From Litoreibacter sp. (lineage in GTDB: Bacteria > Pseudomonadota > Alphaproteobacteria > Rhodobacterales > Rhodobacteraceae), in NCBI GenBank assembly GCA_013042765.1, contig JABDPP010000430.1, positions 1 through 5,425 of the forward strand: a stretch of DNA of 5,425 nucleotides, in the 5' to 3' direction. The notes beneath the pieces are model-generated. The model was not told the DNA's origin and did no database searches. It saw only the letters and a program-made list of their open reading frames with translations. A program made the translations under genes and the position numbers. The stretch's first letter is position 1; every line of letters begins with the position of its first letter. Below are positions 1 to 5,425 of this stretch, in pieces.

Positions 1-684
1 ATTGAGACCCGGGCGCAGGCCCGGCTCAACGCGCGCGCCTATCGCCCCCCGGTCGAGTTGCGCCGTGGATTTTCGCGTGGGGATGTGACGCAACATGCGC
101 GGCGCCGGAAATATTCGAAGTTCTTCGTGCTCGATGAGGTCGATCTGAGTTATCGGCAATTTTCGGGCTCGACCGGGCCCACGGTCGAGCGGGCCGTTTT
201 CATCTCCGCTGATGCGGTGACGGTGCTGCCCTATGATCCGGTGCGCGACACTGTTTTGCTAATCGAGCAGTTTCGCGCGGCTCCCTATATGCGCGGCGAT
301 CCGGTACCCTGGTCGCTGGAAGCCATTGCCGGACGCATTGATGCTGGCGAAAGCCCTGAGGCGGCCACAAGGCGAGAAGCGCAGGAGGAGGCGGGGCTCA
401 CCTTGGGTGAATTGCACCATATCTCCAACTATTACCCGTCGCCCGGCGCCAAGACCGAATACCTCTTTTCTTATCTTGGGATTGCCGATCTGCCGCCCGA
501 TCTCGCCGGGATCGGGGGGCTCGACACGGAAGCGGAGGACATCCGCTCGATGGTGATCCCGTTTGACGATCTGATGGCCGCGGTCCGCTCGGGAGAGGTT
601 GAAAACGCGCCGCTCCTGCTCTCGGCGCTGTGGTTGGAGCGTGAACGCGAACGCCTGCGGGACGGGGTGCGCGAGAACGGTTGA
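1..684 (+). CDS. trgB: NUDIX hydrolase, TrgB-like, probable ADP-ribose/nucleotide-sugar pyrophosphatase (5' end outside window)
   Basis: The frame is open from base 1 (227 codons seen) and ends at TGA 682-684. A TTG at 58 could be read as a start, but the 19 codons before it are open and look like the linker of a longer protein, so I treat the gene as 5'-partial. The NUDIX box is complete at bases 331-399 and fits GX5EX7REUXEEXGU, starting GRIDAGE and ending REAQEEAGL; its glutamates bind the catalytic Mg2+. Fifteen residues after the box lies the proline of an SPG motif (YYPSPGAKTE), the spacing typical of ADP-ribose pyrophosphatases, which hydrolyse ADP-ribose to AMP and ribose 5-phosphate. 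From memory, Rhodobacteraceae homologues named TrgB carry a gamma-glutamylcyclotransferase/AIG2-like domain before this one; that part would be upstream here and is inferred. TrgB was described with trgA and cysK in the tellurite-resistance locus of Rhodobacter sphaeroides, and cysK follows here too. The hydrolase fold is certain; substrate and role in tellurite resistance are inferred. Confidence 0.88.
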   Translation: METRAQARLNARAYRPPVELRRGFSRGDVTQHARRRKYSKFFVLDEVDLSYRQFSGSTGPTVERAVFISADAVTVLPYDPVRDTVLLIEQFRAAPYMRGDPVPWSLEAIAGRIDAGESPEAATRREAQEEAGLTLGELHHISNYYPSPGAKTEYLFSYLGIADLPPDLAGIGGLDTEAEDIRSMVIPFDDLMAAVRSGEVENAPLLLSALWLERERERLRDGVRENG

Positions 685-709
685 GTTCGGACAGAAGGGC
701 GCGTATCAC
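681..709 (+). promoter_or_regulatory. Candidate sigma-70-type promoter for cysK
   Basis: TTGAGT (681-686) and TATCAC (704-709) are separated by 17 bases. Each matches four of six consensus positions. The -35 element overlaps the trgB stop codon. Transcription would start near 716, giving a leader of about 26 bases before the cysK ATG. The 57-base gap contains no terminator-like hairpin, so read-through from trgB is equally possible. This is a pattern match only. Confidence 0.3.
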
Positions 710-741
710 CGGGCGCAATTCTGGAATGAAAAGGGCCTGTG

Positions 742-1779
742 ATGGACGTCAAGAAGAACCTGTCGGAGATGATCGGGAACACGCCGCTTGTCCGTTTGGA
801 AAAGGCCAGCGCGGCCACGGGCTGCGAGATCCTCGGCAAGGCGGAATTCATGAACCCGGGGCAGTCCGTCAAGGACCGCGCGGCGCTCTACATCATTCGC
901 GATGCGGTTGCGCGTGGCGCGTTGCGCCCGGGCGGCACCATTGTCGAGGGCACGGCCGGTAACACGGGGATCGGCCTTGCGTTGGTCGGGGCGTCGATGG
1001 GCTTCAAGACGGTGATCGTGATCCCCGAAACCCAGAGCCAGGAAAAGAAGGACATGCTGCGGTTGGCCGGCGCGGAACTGGTCGAGGTGCCTGCAGCACC
1101 CTATCGCAATCCCAACAACTTCGTGCGCTACTCCGAGCGGCTTGCGGAGCGGCTGAACCAGAGCGAGCCCAATGGCGCGATCTGGGCCAACCAGTTCGAC
1201 AATGTCGCCAACCGGCAGGCCCATGTGGAGACCACTGGCCCTGAGATCTGGGAGCAAACCGGCGGCAAGGTCGATGGCTTCATCTGTGCGGTTGGCTCCG
1301 GCGGGACGCTGGTTGGCGTGGCACAGGCCTTGAAGTCCAAAGGCGTCAAGATCGGCATTGCCGACCCGATGGGCGCCGCGCTCTACAGCTATTACACGAC
1401 CGGCGAGCTGGCCATGGAAGGCGGCTCGATCGCCGAAGGCATCGGGCAGGTTCGGATCACCAAGAACCTCGAAGGGTTCACGCCGGATTTCGCCTACCAG
1501 ATCCCGGATACCGAGGCGCTCCCGATTGTCTTTGACCTGTTGGCCGAGGAGGGGCTCTGCATGGGTGCTTCGACGGGCGTGAACATCGCCGGTGCAATGC
1601 GCATGGCGCGCGAACTTGGCCCGGGCCATACCATCGTGACGATCCTGTGTGATTACGGCACACGCTACCATTCCAAGCTTTGGAACCCTGAATTCCTGAA
1701 AGAAAAGGACCTGCCGGTGCCTGAATGGCTGGACCGTGAGCCTCAACTCCTGCCAAGTGTCTACGTAACCGGAGACTAA
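742..1779 (+). CDS. cysK: Cysteine synthase A (O-acetylserine sulfhydrylase), PLP-dependent
   Basis: This cytoplasmic fold-type II PLP enzyme should make cysteine from O-acetylserine and sulfide, the last step of sulfate assimilation. The ATG at 742 is preferred over the GTG at 739 because AAAAGGG (729-735) lies 6 bases upstream; the product has 345 residues. The start IGNTPLVRL (11-19) is the family signature. The PLP lysine is K44 in NPGQSVKDR. The substrate loop is TAGNTG at 71-76, where classical CysK has TSGNTG. The phosphate-binding loop is GSGGT at 185-189. GASTG at 275-279 aligns with the GISSG segment whose hydroxyl contacts the PLP ring nitrogen. The protein is some 20-35 residues longer than enterobacterial or mycobacterial CysK, with a tail after LCDYGTRYHSKL (302-313). 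From memory, this TAGNTG/CDYGTRY type is common in alphaproteobacteria. In R. sphaeroides, cysK next to trgAB contributes to tellurite resistance. A related beta-replacement substrate cannot be excluded. It precedes the channel gene by 4 bases. Confidence 0.92.
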   Translation: MDVKKNLSEMIGNTPLVRLEKASAATGCEILGKAEFMNPGQSVKDRAALYIIRDAVARGALRPGGTIVEGTAGNTGIGLALVGASMGFKTVIVIPETQSQEKKDMLRLAGAELVEVPAAPYRNPNNFVRYSERLAERLNQSEPNGAIWANQFDNVANRQAHVETTGPEIWEQTGGKVDGFICAVGSGGTLVGVAQALKSKGVKIGIADPMGAALYSYYTTGELAMEGGSIAEGIGQVRITKNLEGFTPDFAYQIPDTEALPIVFDLLAEEGLCMGASTGVNIAGAMRMARELGPGHTIVTILCDYGTRYHSKLWNPEFLKEKDLPVPEWLDREPQLLPSVYVTGD

Positions 1780-1783
1780 GCCC

Positions 1784-4234
1784 ATGAGATGCACCCTGCG
1801 ATTGCTGATTGTGTTCTGCCTGTGCGCAATCACGTCAATGGGTATGGTGCCGGACCGGCTTGAGGCACAGACAGGAACGGCGGGCACACAGGACGCCCAG
1901 GCGCCGGATTACACGGCGTGGGAGCGCACGGCGGAACGCGCGCGCGACGTGATCGACGCCGATCGAGCGTCTTTGGAGGCGATGGAAACGCTGCGCAGCA
2001 CGTTGGTTGAGTGGCGTGATCAGTTCCAGGCTCGCCAATCTGTCAACGCGTCTCAAATCGATCTGGTCCGCAGCCAGATAGAGGCATTGGGCCCCGCGCC
2101 CGAGGGCGACGGTGCGGAGCCGACCGAAATCACGGAGAGGCGGGCCGAGCTCAACACGGAGCTCAACGCCCTGCTTGCCCCAGTACTGCGTGCGCAGGAT
2201 GCGTTCACTCTGGCAGACGGGCTCGTAAAGAAGCTCGACAGCACGCTTCGCGATCGTCGTGCGCAACAGATCCTCCGGCTCGATCCGTCTCCGCTCAACC
2301 CGGCGCACTGGCCTGCGGCGGGGTCGGCCTTGGGTGCCGTGTCTGGCGCATTGAGCCACGAGGTTGCGGAAAATTACGCCTCCGATCTCCAGCGTTCCCG
2401 GGCGAAGGACAAACTGCCCCTGATTGGTGTTCTGGTCGTGGTTGGTCTGATCTTGCTGACCCGTTCGCCGCGATGGGTGGAGCGTTTGATGATGCGGATC
2501 CGTGCAAACGGGGCCGACAGCAATGCGCTGATCCGGGTTGGAACCTTTGTGGCGTCGCTGTTTTCGGTCCTGATCCCGGCTCTTGGAATCTTCGCGATAC
2601 TCCGGGCGGTGGATTTCAGTGGGCTTACCGGTCCGGTGGGCGATCTTGTTCTGCACTCACTGACCGTGCTGGTGGCGGTGCTTCTGGGCGCGCGCTGGCT
2701 GTCTCGTCAGGTCTTTGCGCCGGTCTATCCACCCGGAGCGATGTTCGATCTGACGCAGGGACAATTGCGCGAGGCCCGGCTCTATGGGGTCGCGCTGTCG
2801 GTGCTTGTCGCCCTCAGCTTCTCGATCGAGACGTTGCGGGCCGCACGGCTTCTGTCGGACGTGCTCACGCTTGAGGTGCGCTCCGTCCTGTTGTTCCCGA
2901 TCTCCGCGCTGGCGGGCGTCATGCTGTTTCGGTTGGGCCAGATTCTGATCGCGGGCGTGCGCCATGACGGCGACGAGATGGAGGAGCAATGGATCACCTC
3001 CGGCGCGGCCGGGCGCATCCTGTGGTTCCTTTCCCGCGCCAGCCTGATCATCGCGGTGGCGGGGCCGGTTCTGGCGGCGATCGGCTATGCCACGGCGGGC
3101 AGCTTCCTGATCAACGGGATGGTCGAAACGCTTGCGCTGATGGGCTTGGTGGTGGTTCTGCAGCGTCTTGGCCGGGATATCTACGCGATCTTCCGTGGTG
3201 ATGTCGCAGCCCGCGAGGGCCTGTTCCCGGTTCTGGTGGGGTTTGCTCTTAGCGTGCTTGCGCTGCCCGGTCTGGCCCTGATCTGGGGGGCGAGCATCTC
3301 CGATTTGGGAGAGACATGGGTTCTGATTTCCGCTGGTGTCCCACTTGGCGAGACCCGCATCACGCCGGCCAACGTCCTCACTTTCGCGGTGATCTTCGTT
3401 ATCGGCTATACCCTGACGCGGATGGTGCAGAACACCCTTAAGACGCAGGTTCTGCCCAAGACCAAGATCGATGTCGGCGGACGCAATGCGCTGGTCGTGG
3501 GCACGGGCTATGTGGGCTTTTTCATCGCCGCGCTTGTGGCCATCACCAGCGCTGGGATCGATCTGAGCAGTCTGGCCATTGTCGCCGGTGCGCTTTCGGT
3601 CGGCATCGGTTTCGGGCTGCAGACCATCGTCTCCAACTTCGTCTCGGGCATCATCCTGCTGATCGAGCGCCCGATCAGCGAGGGCGACTGGATCGAGGTC
3701 GGCACGGATATGGGGGTGGTCAAGGATATCTCCGTTCGTGCCACGCGGATCGAGACCTTTGACCGCCGCGACGTGATCATCCCGAATGCGGACCTGATTG
3801 CCGGCAGCGTGACGAACTGGACGAAGGGCAACCTGAACGGACGCATCATCCTTGGTGTGGGCGTCGCCTATGGAACCGATACGCGCAAGGTCGAGGCGAT
3901 CCTTCGCGAGATCGTGGAGGCCACGCCCGGTATCGTGCTTTCGCCGCCACCTGCGGTTCTGTTCACGGGATTTGGGGCGGACTCGCTGGATTTCGAAATT
4001 CGCGCGATCCTGCGCGATGTGAATTACTCGCTGTCCATAAAGTCCGATATCAACCACGCGATCGCAGAACGATTTAAAAAGGAAGGGATCGAGATCCCCT
4101 ACGCGCAACGCGATGTGTGGCTGCGCAATCCTGAAATCCTGACCGGGGTGCAGGCGCTAGCGGGAGGGCATGAAGATGACCCTTCCGATGACGACGCCCA
4201 AGACGATCCGGCAGCCACGTCTCAGGATCAGTGA
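1784..4234 (+). CDS. Large mechanosensitive channel, MscS superfamily with periplasmic DUF3772-type domain
   Basis: This is an inner-membrane channel of 816 residues expected to release solutes on hypo-osmotic shock. ATG 1784 is 4 bases after the cysK stop; GGAG (1771-1774) within the last cysK codons is its ribosome site, so the two are probably translationally coupled. Residues 1-28 form a signal peptide with likely cleavage after LEA. A helical, charged periplasmic part (about 40-205) resembles the DUF3772 domain of long MscS proteins. About eleven hydrophobic segments follow: roughly 211-227, 252-275, 285-304, 332-352, 366-392, 412-434, 440-461, 481-502, 530-547, 569-589 and the pore helix 592-627. 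The MscS core is clear: ALSVGIGFGLQ (603-613), NFVSGIILLIERP (618-630), GDWIEVG (634-640) and VIIPNADLI (664-672), then the cytoplasmic beta and C-terminal cage domains to about 790. The last 22 residues form an acidic, Asp-rich tail. E. coli MscS has 286 residues and three membrane segments, so most of this protein is extra sensor or anchor structure. Family is certain; gating stimulus is unknown. Confidence 0.93.
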   Translation: MRCTLRLLIVFCLCAITSMGMVPDRLEAQTGTAGTQDAQAPDYTAWERTAERARDVIDADRASLEAMETLRSTLVEWRDQFQARQSVNASQIDLVRSQIEALGPAPEGDGAEPTEITERRAELNTELNALLAPVLRAQDAFTLADGLVKKLDSTLRDRRAQQILRLDPSPLNPAHWPAAGSALGAVSGALSHEVAENYASDLQRSRAKDKLPLIGVLVVVGLILLTRSPRWVERLMMRIRANGADSNALIRVGTFVASLFSVLIPALGIFAILRAVDFSGLTGPVGDLVLHSLTVLVAVLLGARWLSRQVFAPVYPPGAMFDLTQGQLREARLYGVALSVLVALSFSIETLRAARLLSDVLTLEVRSVLLFPISALAGVMLFRLGQILIAGVRHDGDEMEEQWITSGAAGRILWFLSRASLIIAVAGPVLAAIGYATAGSFLINGMVETLALMGLVVVLQRLGRDIYAIFRGDVAAREGLFPVLVGFALSVLALPGLALIWGASISDLGETWVLISAGVPLGETRITPANVLTFAVIFVIGYTLTRMVQNTLKTQVLPKTKIDVGGRNALVVGTGYVGFFIAALVAITSAGIDLSSLAIVAGALSVGIGFGLQTIVSNFVSGIILLIERPISEGDWIEVGTDMGVVKDISVRATRIETFDRRDVIIPNADLIAGSVTNWTKGNLNGRIILGVGVAYGTDTRKVEAILREIVEATPGIVLSPPPAVLFTGFGADSLDFEIRAILRDVNYSLSIKSDINHAIAERFKKEGIEIPYAQRDVWLRNPEILTGVQALAGGHEDDPSDDDAQDDPAATSQDQ

Positions 4235-4235
4235 A

Positions 4236-4952
4236 ATGACAGAGCTTCTGTTTCGCGAGGATGCTTACCTGAAAACTGCGCCCGCCGTGGTCATCGAACA
4301 TACCAGCCGCAGCGGGCTCGTTCTGGACCGCAGCCTGTTCTACCCCACAGGCGGTGGGCAGCCCGGCGATGGCGGGACATTGCACTGGCCCGGTGGGCAA
4401 TGCGAAATCGCCTCCACCGTGAAGGGCGAAGAAGCGGATGTGATCCTTGTGCCCGCCGAGGGCGCGCCCCTGCCGGAGGTCGGGACGGAGGTGATTCAGG
4501 AGCTCGACTGGGATAAGCGCCTTTCGCATATGCGTATTCACACAGCCCTGCACCTGCTCTCGGTCGTGATCCCCTTCGGGGTGACCGGGGGGTCCATCAG
4601 CGCCGAGAAGGGCCGGCTGGATTTCAACATGCCCGATCCGATCGAAGACAAGGCAGCGCTTGAACAGGAGCTCAATGCGCTGATCGCGCGCAACTTGCCG
4701 GTGACGGAAAGCTGGATCACCGAGGCGGAGCTCGATGCCAACCCCGCGCTGGTCAAAACATTATCGGTGCAGCCGCCGCGCGGCGCGGGCCGGATCCGGT
4801 TGATCCGGATCGGGGGAGGGGACGCGCAGATTGACCTACAGCCTTGTGGCGGCACGCATGTGGCGAGCACTGCGGAGATCGGACAGGTCCAGCTGGGCAA
4901 ACTGGAAAAGAAGGGTCGCGACAACCGCCGGGTAAACCTGCATCTGGCCTGA
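4236..4952 (+). CDS. alaX: Alanyl-tRNA editing protein, AlaX family (AlaX-M-like)
   Basis: This stand-alone homologue of the AlaRS editing domain should hydrolyse mischarged tRNA-Ala (Ser-tRNA-Ala, perhaps Gly-tRNA-Ala) in the cytoplasm. The ATG at 4236 gives 238 residues starting [12 protein letters not shown]; it lies 1 base after the channel stop, with AGGA (4224-4227) 8 bases upstream. The zinc-binding set is complete: HTALH (H102, H106) and CGGTH (C204, H208). An N-terminal part with the glycine-rich [11 protein letters not shown] (35-45) matches the corresponding region of AlaRS. Its presence and the length point to the AlaX-M class rather than the short AlaX-S. No aminoacylation domain or C-Ala domain is present. 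In-frame ATGs at 4170 and 4176 would add 22 or 20 basic residues overlapping the channel gene. I reject them because the family homology begins at the chosen start, although GGGAGGG (4162-4168) lies 7 bases before 4176. The gene is probably the last of the cysK-channel-alaX unit. Family assignment is firm; which amino acid it removes is inferred. Confidence 0.92.
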   Translation: MTELLFREDAYLKTAPAVVIEHTSRSGLVLDRSLFYPTGGGQPGDGGTLHWPGGQCEIASTVKGEEADVILVPAEGAPLPEVGTEVIQELDWDKRLSHMRIHTALHLLSVVIPFGVTGGSISAEKGRLDFNMPDPIEDKAALEQELNALIARNLPVTESWITEAELDANPALVKTLSVQPPRGAGRIRLIRIGGGDAQIDLQPCGGTHVASTAEIGQVQLGKLEKKGRDNRRVNLHLA

Positions 4953-4980
4953 CCTCTCGCCTGTGGCGGCAACGCGGCAT

Positions 4981-5001
4981 TTCATGCTGAAAACGCATGA
5001 A
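4981..5001. repeat. 7-bp perfect inverted repeat between alaX and the tRNA
   Basis: TTCATGC (4981-4987) and GCATGAA (4995-5001) flank a 7-base loop. It begins 28 bases after the alaX stop and ends 6 bases before the tRNA promoter -35 box. The stem has only three G-C pairs and no T-run follows, so it is a poor intrinsic terminator. It could be a weak mRNA 3'-end hairpin, an operator, or chance. Confidence 0.4.
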
Positions 5002-5007
5002 TACCTC

Positions 5008-5035
5008 TTGCATCCCCCCCGACCTAGACGATAAA
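5008..5035 (+). promoter_or_regulatory. Probable promoter of tRNA-Ser
   Basis: TTGCAT (5008-5013) and GATAAA (5030-5035) are spaced by 16 bases, a good sigma-70-type match. The predicted start point near 5042 lies about 3 bases before the mature tRNA 5' end, a very short leader. The spacer is rich in C. The position directly ahead of the tRNA supports the call, but no start site is proven. Confidence 0.5.
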
Positions 5036-5044
5036 CCCGCCGGC

Positions 5045-5134
5045 GGAGCGGTGGCCGAGTGGTCGAAGGCGCACGCCTGGAAAGTGTGTAGGCGGGAGAC
5101 CGTCTCGAGGGTTCGAATCCCTTCCGCTCCGCCA
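5045..5134 (+). tRNA. tRNA-Ser, anticodon GGA
   Basis: This 90-base tRNA folds completely. The acceptor stem GGAGCGG (5045-5051) pairs with CCGCTCC (5124-5130), followed by the discriminator G and an encoded CCA (5132-5134). The D stem is GCC/GGC (5054-5056 with 5068-5070). The anticodon stem CACGC/GTGTG (5072-5076 with 5084-5088) closes the loop CTGGAAA, giving anticodon GGA at 5079-5081, which reads UCC and UCU. The long variable arm (5089-5106, stem around GAGA/TCTC) is the class II feature expected of serine tRNAs. The T arm is GAGGG-TTCGAAT-CCCTT (5107-5123) with one G-T pair. The discriminator G is the usual serine identity base. It appears to be an independent unit with its own promoter. 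The 3' half of serine tRNA genes is a frequent integration site for mobile elements; see the composition change just downstream. Confidence 0.97.
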
Positions 5135-5425
5135 CTATTTTTCTTTAAATGACTGTTTTATATACACATTATACAATTTTGTTCTGTCTAGACCCACAAT
5201 CAGGCCCACATTTTCGTATCGCTGGGATCTGTATCTGCATCGCTGACCTTCGAGCAGCCACCCGCCGACAGTCACTACTCATCCGCCAATGTTCTCCACC
5301 CCCATTCAGAGAATTCTTCTTTGGCCAACAGGGGGCAGGGGGAATGAGTTTGCATAGCCCCCCTACTTTCACCATCGCTCCGAGATTTTTTAGAGATTTT
5401 TCGATTTGGTTGTTCTGTTGTGATT
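5135..5425. other. AT-richer non-coding stretch 3' of tRNA-Ser
   Basis: These 291 bases are about 45% G+C by hand count, against visibly higher values in the genes upstream. The first 45 bases are very AT-rich. I see no gene on either strand. The longest frame, on the minus strand at 5169-5375, gives 68 residues rich in Cys, Arg and Lys with no recognisable motif and no ribosome site. Small repeats occur: GAGATTTTT at 5382-5390 and 5393-5401, and ATCGCTG twice between 5218 and 5245. AGGGGG (5337-5342) can pair with CCCCCT (5359-5364). The stretch may be the start of an intergenic region or of an integrated element whose genes lie beyond the window. Confidence 0.6.
5136..5148 (+). terminator. 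T-rich stretch after tRNA-Ser, possible transcription end
   Basis: Right after the CCA end there is a pyrimidine run including TTTTTCTTT (5138-5146), in sharp contrast to the GC-rich genes. The tRNA acceptor/T-arm structure immediately upstream followed by a U-tract could end transcription. No separate GC-rich hairpin is present, so the assignment is tentative. Confidence 0.3.

Noticed and set aside
58..60. TTG at 58 as the true start of the NUDIX protein
   Set aside because: No ribosome site lies upstream, the frame is open to base 1 with plausible protein sequence, and the family is normally longer.
1653..1676. LCDYGTRY in the cysteine synthase as a loss of the PLP ring-nitrogen contact
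   Set aside because: On alignment with known CysK proteins the contacting hydroxyl belongs to the GISSG segment, which is GASTG here and keeps Ser/Thr; the residue in the LCDYG segment varies across active enzymes.
706..1887. Long open frame on the minus strand opposite cysK (393 codons)
   Set aside because: It is antisense to a protein with every cysteine synthase motif, its translation is rich in His and Arg without a known domain, and long antisense frames are expected in GC-rich coding DNA.
2657..4108. Long open frame on the minus strand opposite the channel gene (483 codons)
   Set aside because: The translation is dominated by Asp, Arg, Gln and His, as expected from the complement of hydrophobic codons, and overlaps a certain MscS channel.
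5337..5364. AGGGGG/CCCCCT hairpin as an intrinsic terminator
   Set aside because: The loop is 16 bases, the stem only six pairs, and no T-run follows directly; there is also no gene upstream needing it.
5169..5375. Minus-strand frame of 68 codons in the AT-richer end region
   Set aside because: No ribosome site, no recognisable domain, odd composition (several Cys, many Arg and Lys), and other frames in the same stretch are equally open for 40-50 codons.
5376..5382. CGCTCCG repeated from the tRNA 3' end (5126-5132), considered as an attR-like duplication
   Set aside because: Only seven bases match and the similarity stops at both ends apart from a T-run; real tRNA attachment repeats are usually longer.

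Overview
This window comes from a GC-rich alphaproteobacterium, most likely of the family Rhodobacteraceae (roseobacter/Rhodobacter group). The call rests on gene content and protein style: a TrgB-type NUDIX protein directly upstream of a TAGNTG-class cysteine synthase, and a large DUF3772-type MscS channel. No species can be named from the sequence alone.

All genes lie on the + strand. Bases 1-684 hold the 3' part of a NUDIX hydrolase gene (TrgB-like); its reading frame is already open at base 1, so the N-terminal part is outside the window. After 57 bases comes a cysteine synthase (742-1779). Only 4 bases later begins a large mechanosensitive channel of the MscS superfamily (1784-4234). One base after its stop codon begins an AlaX-type alanyl-tRNA editing protein (4236-4952). 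A 92-base gap with a 7-bp inverted repeat and a credible sigma-70-type promoter leads to a complete tRNA-Ser(GGA) gene with encoded CCA (5045-5134). The last 291 bases are much poorer in GC (about 45% by hand count) and carry no convincing gene.

The spacing suggests that cysK, the channel gene and alaX are co-transcribed, possibly by read-through from the trgB-like gene. A weak promoter candidate also sits between trgB and cysK. TrgB and CysK are together known from the high-level tellurite-resistance locus of Rhodobacter sphaeroides, so the first half of the window resembles a tellurite/thiol-homeostasis module. The channel and the tRNA-proofreading enzyme have no obvious biochemical tie to it. 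AlaX clears mis-aminoacylated tRNA-Ala, and the channel protects against osmotic downshock, so the cluster may be a loose stress/housekeeping operon.

I found no clear evidence of a wholly new system. The points most worth a second look are the tight cysK-channel-alaX arrangement, the Ser-to-Ala change in the cysteine synthase substrate loop, the elaborate channel architecture, and the compositional break immediately 3' of tRNA-Ser, which could mark the edge of an integrated element.
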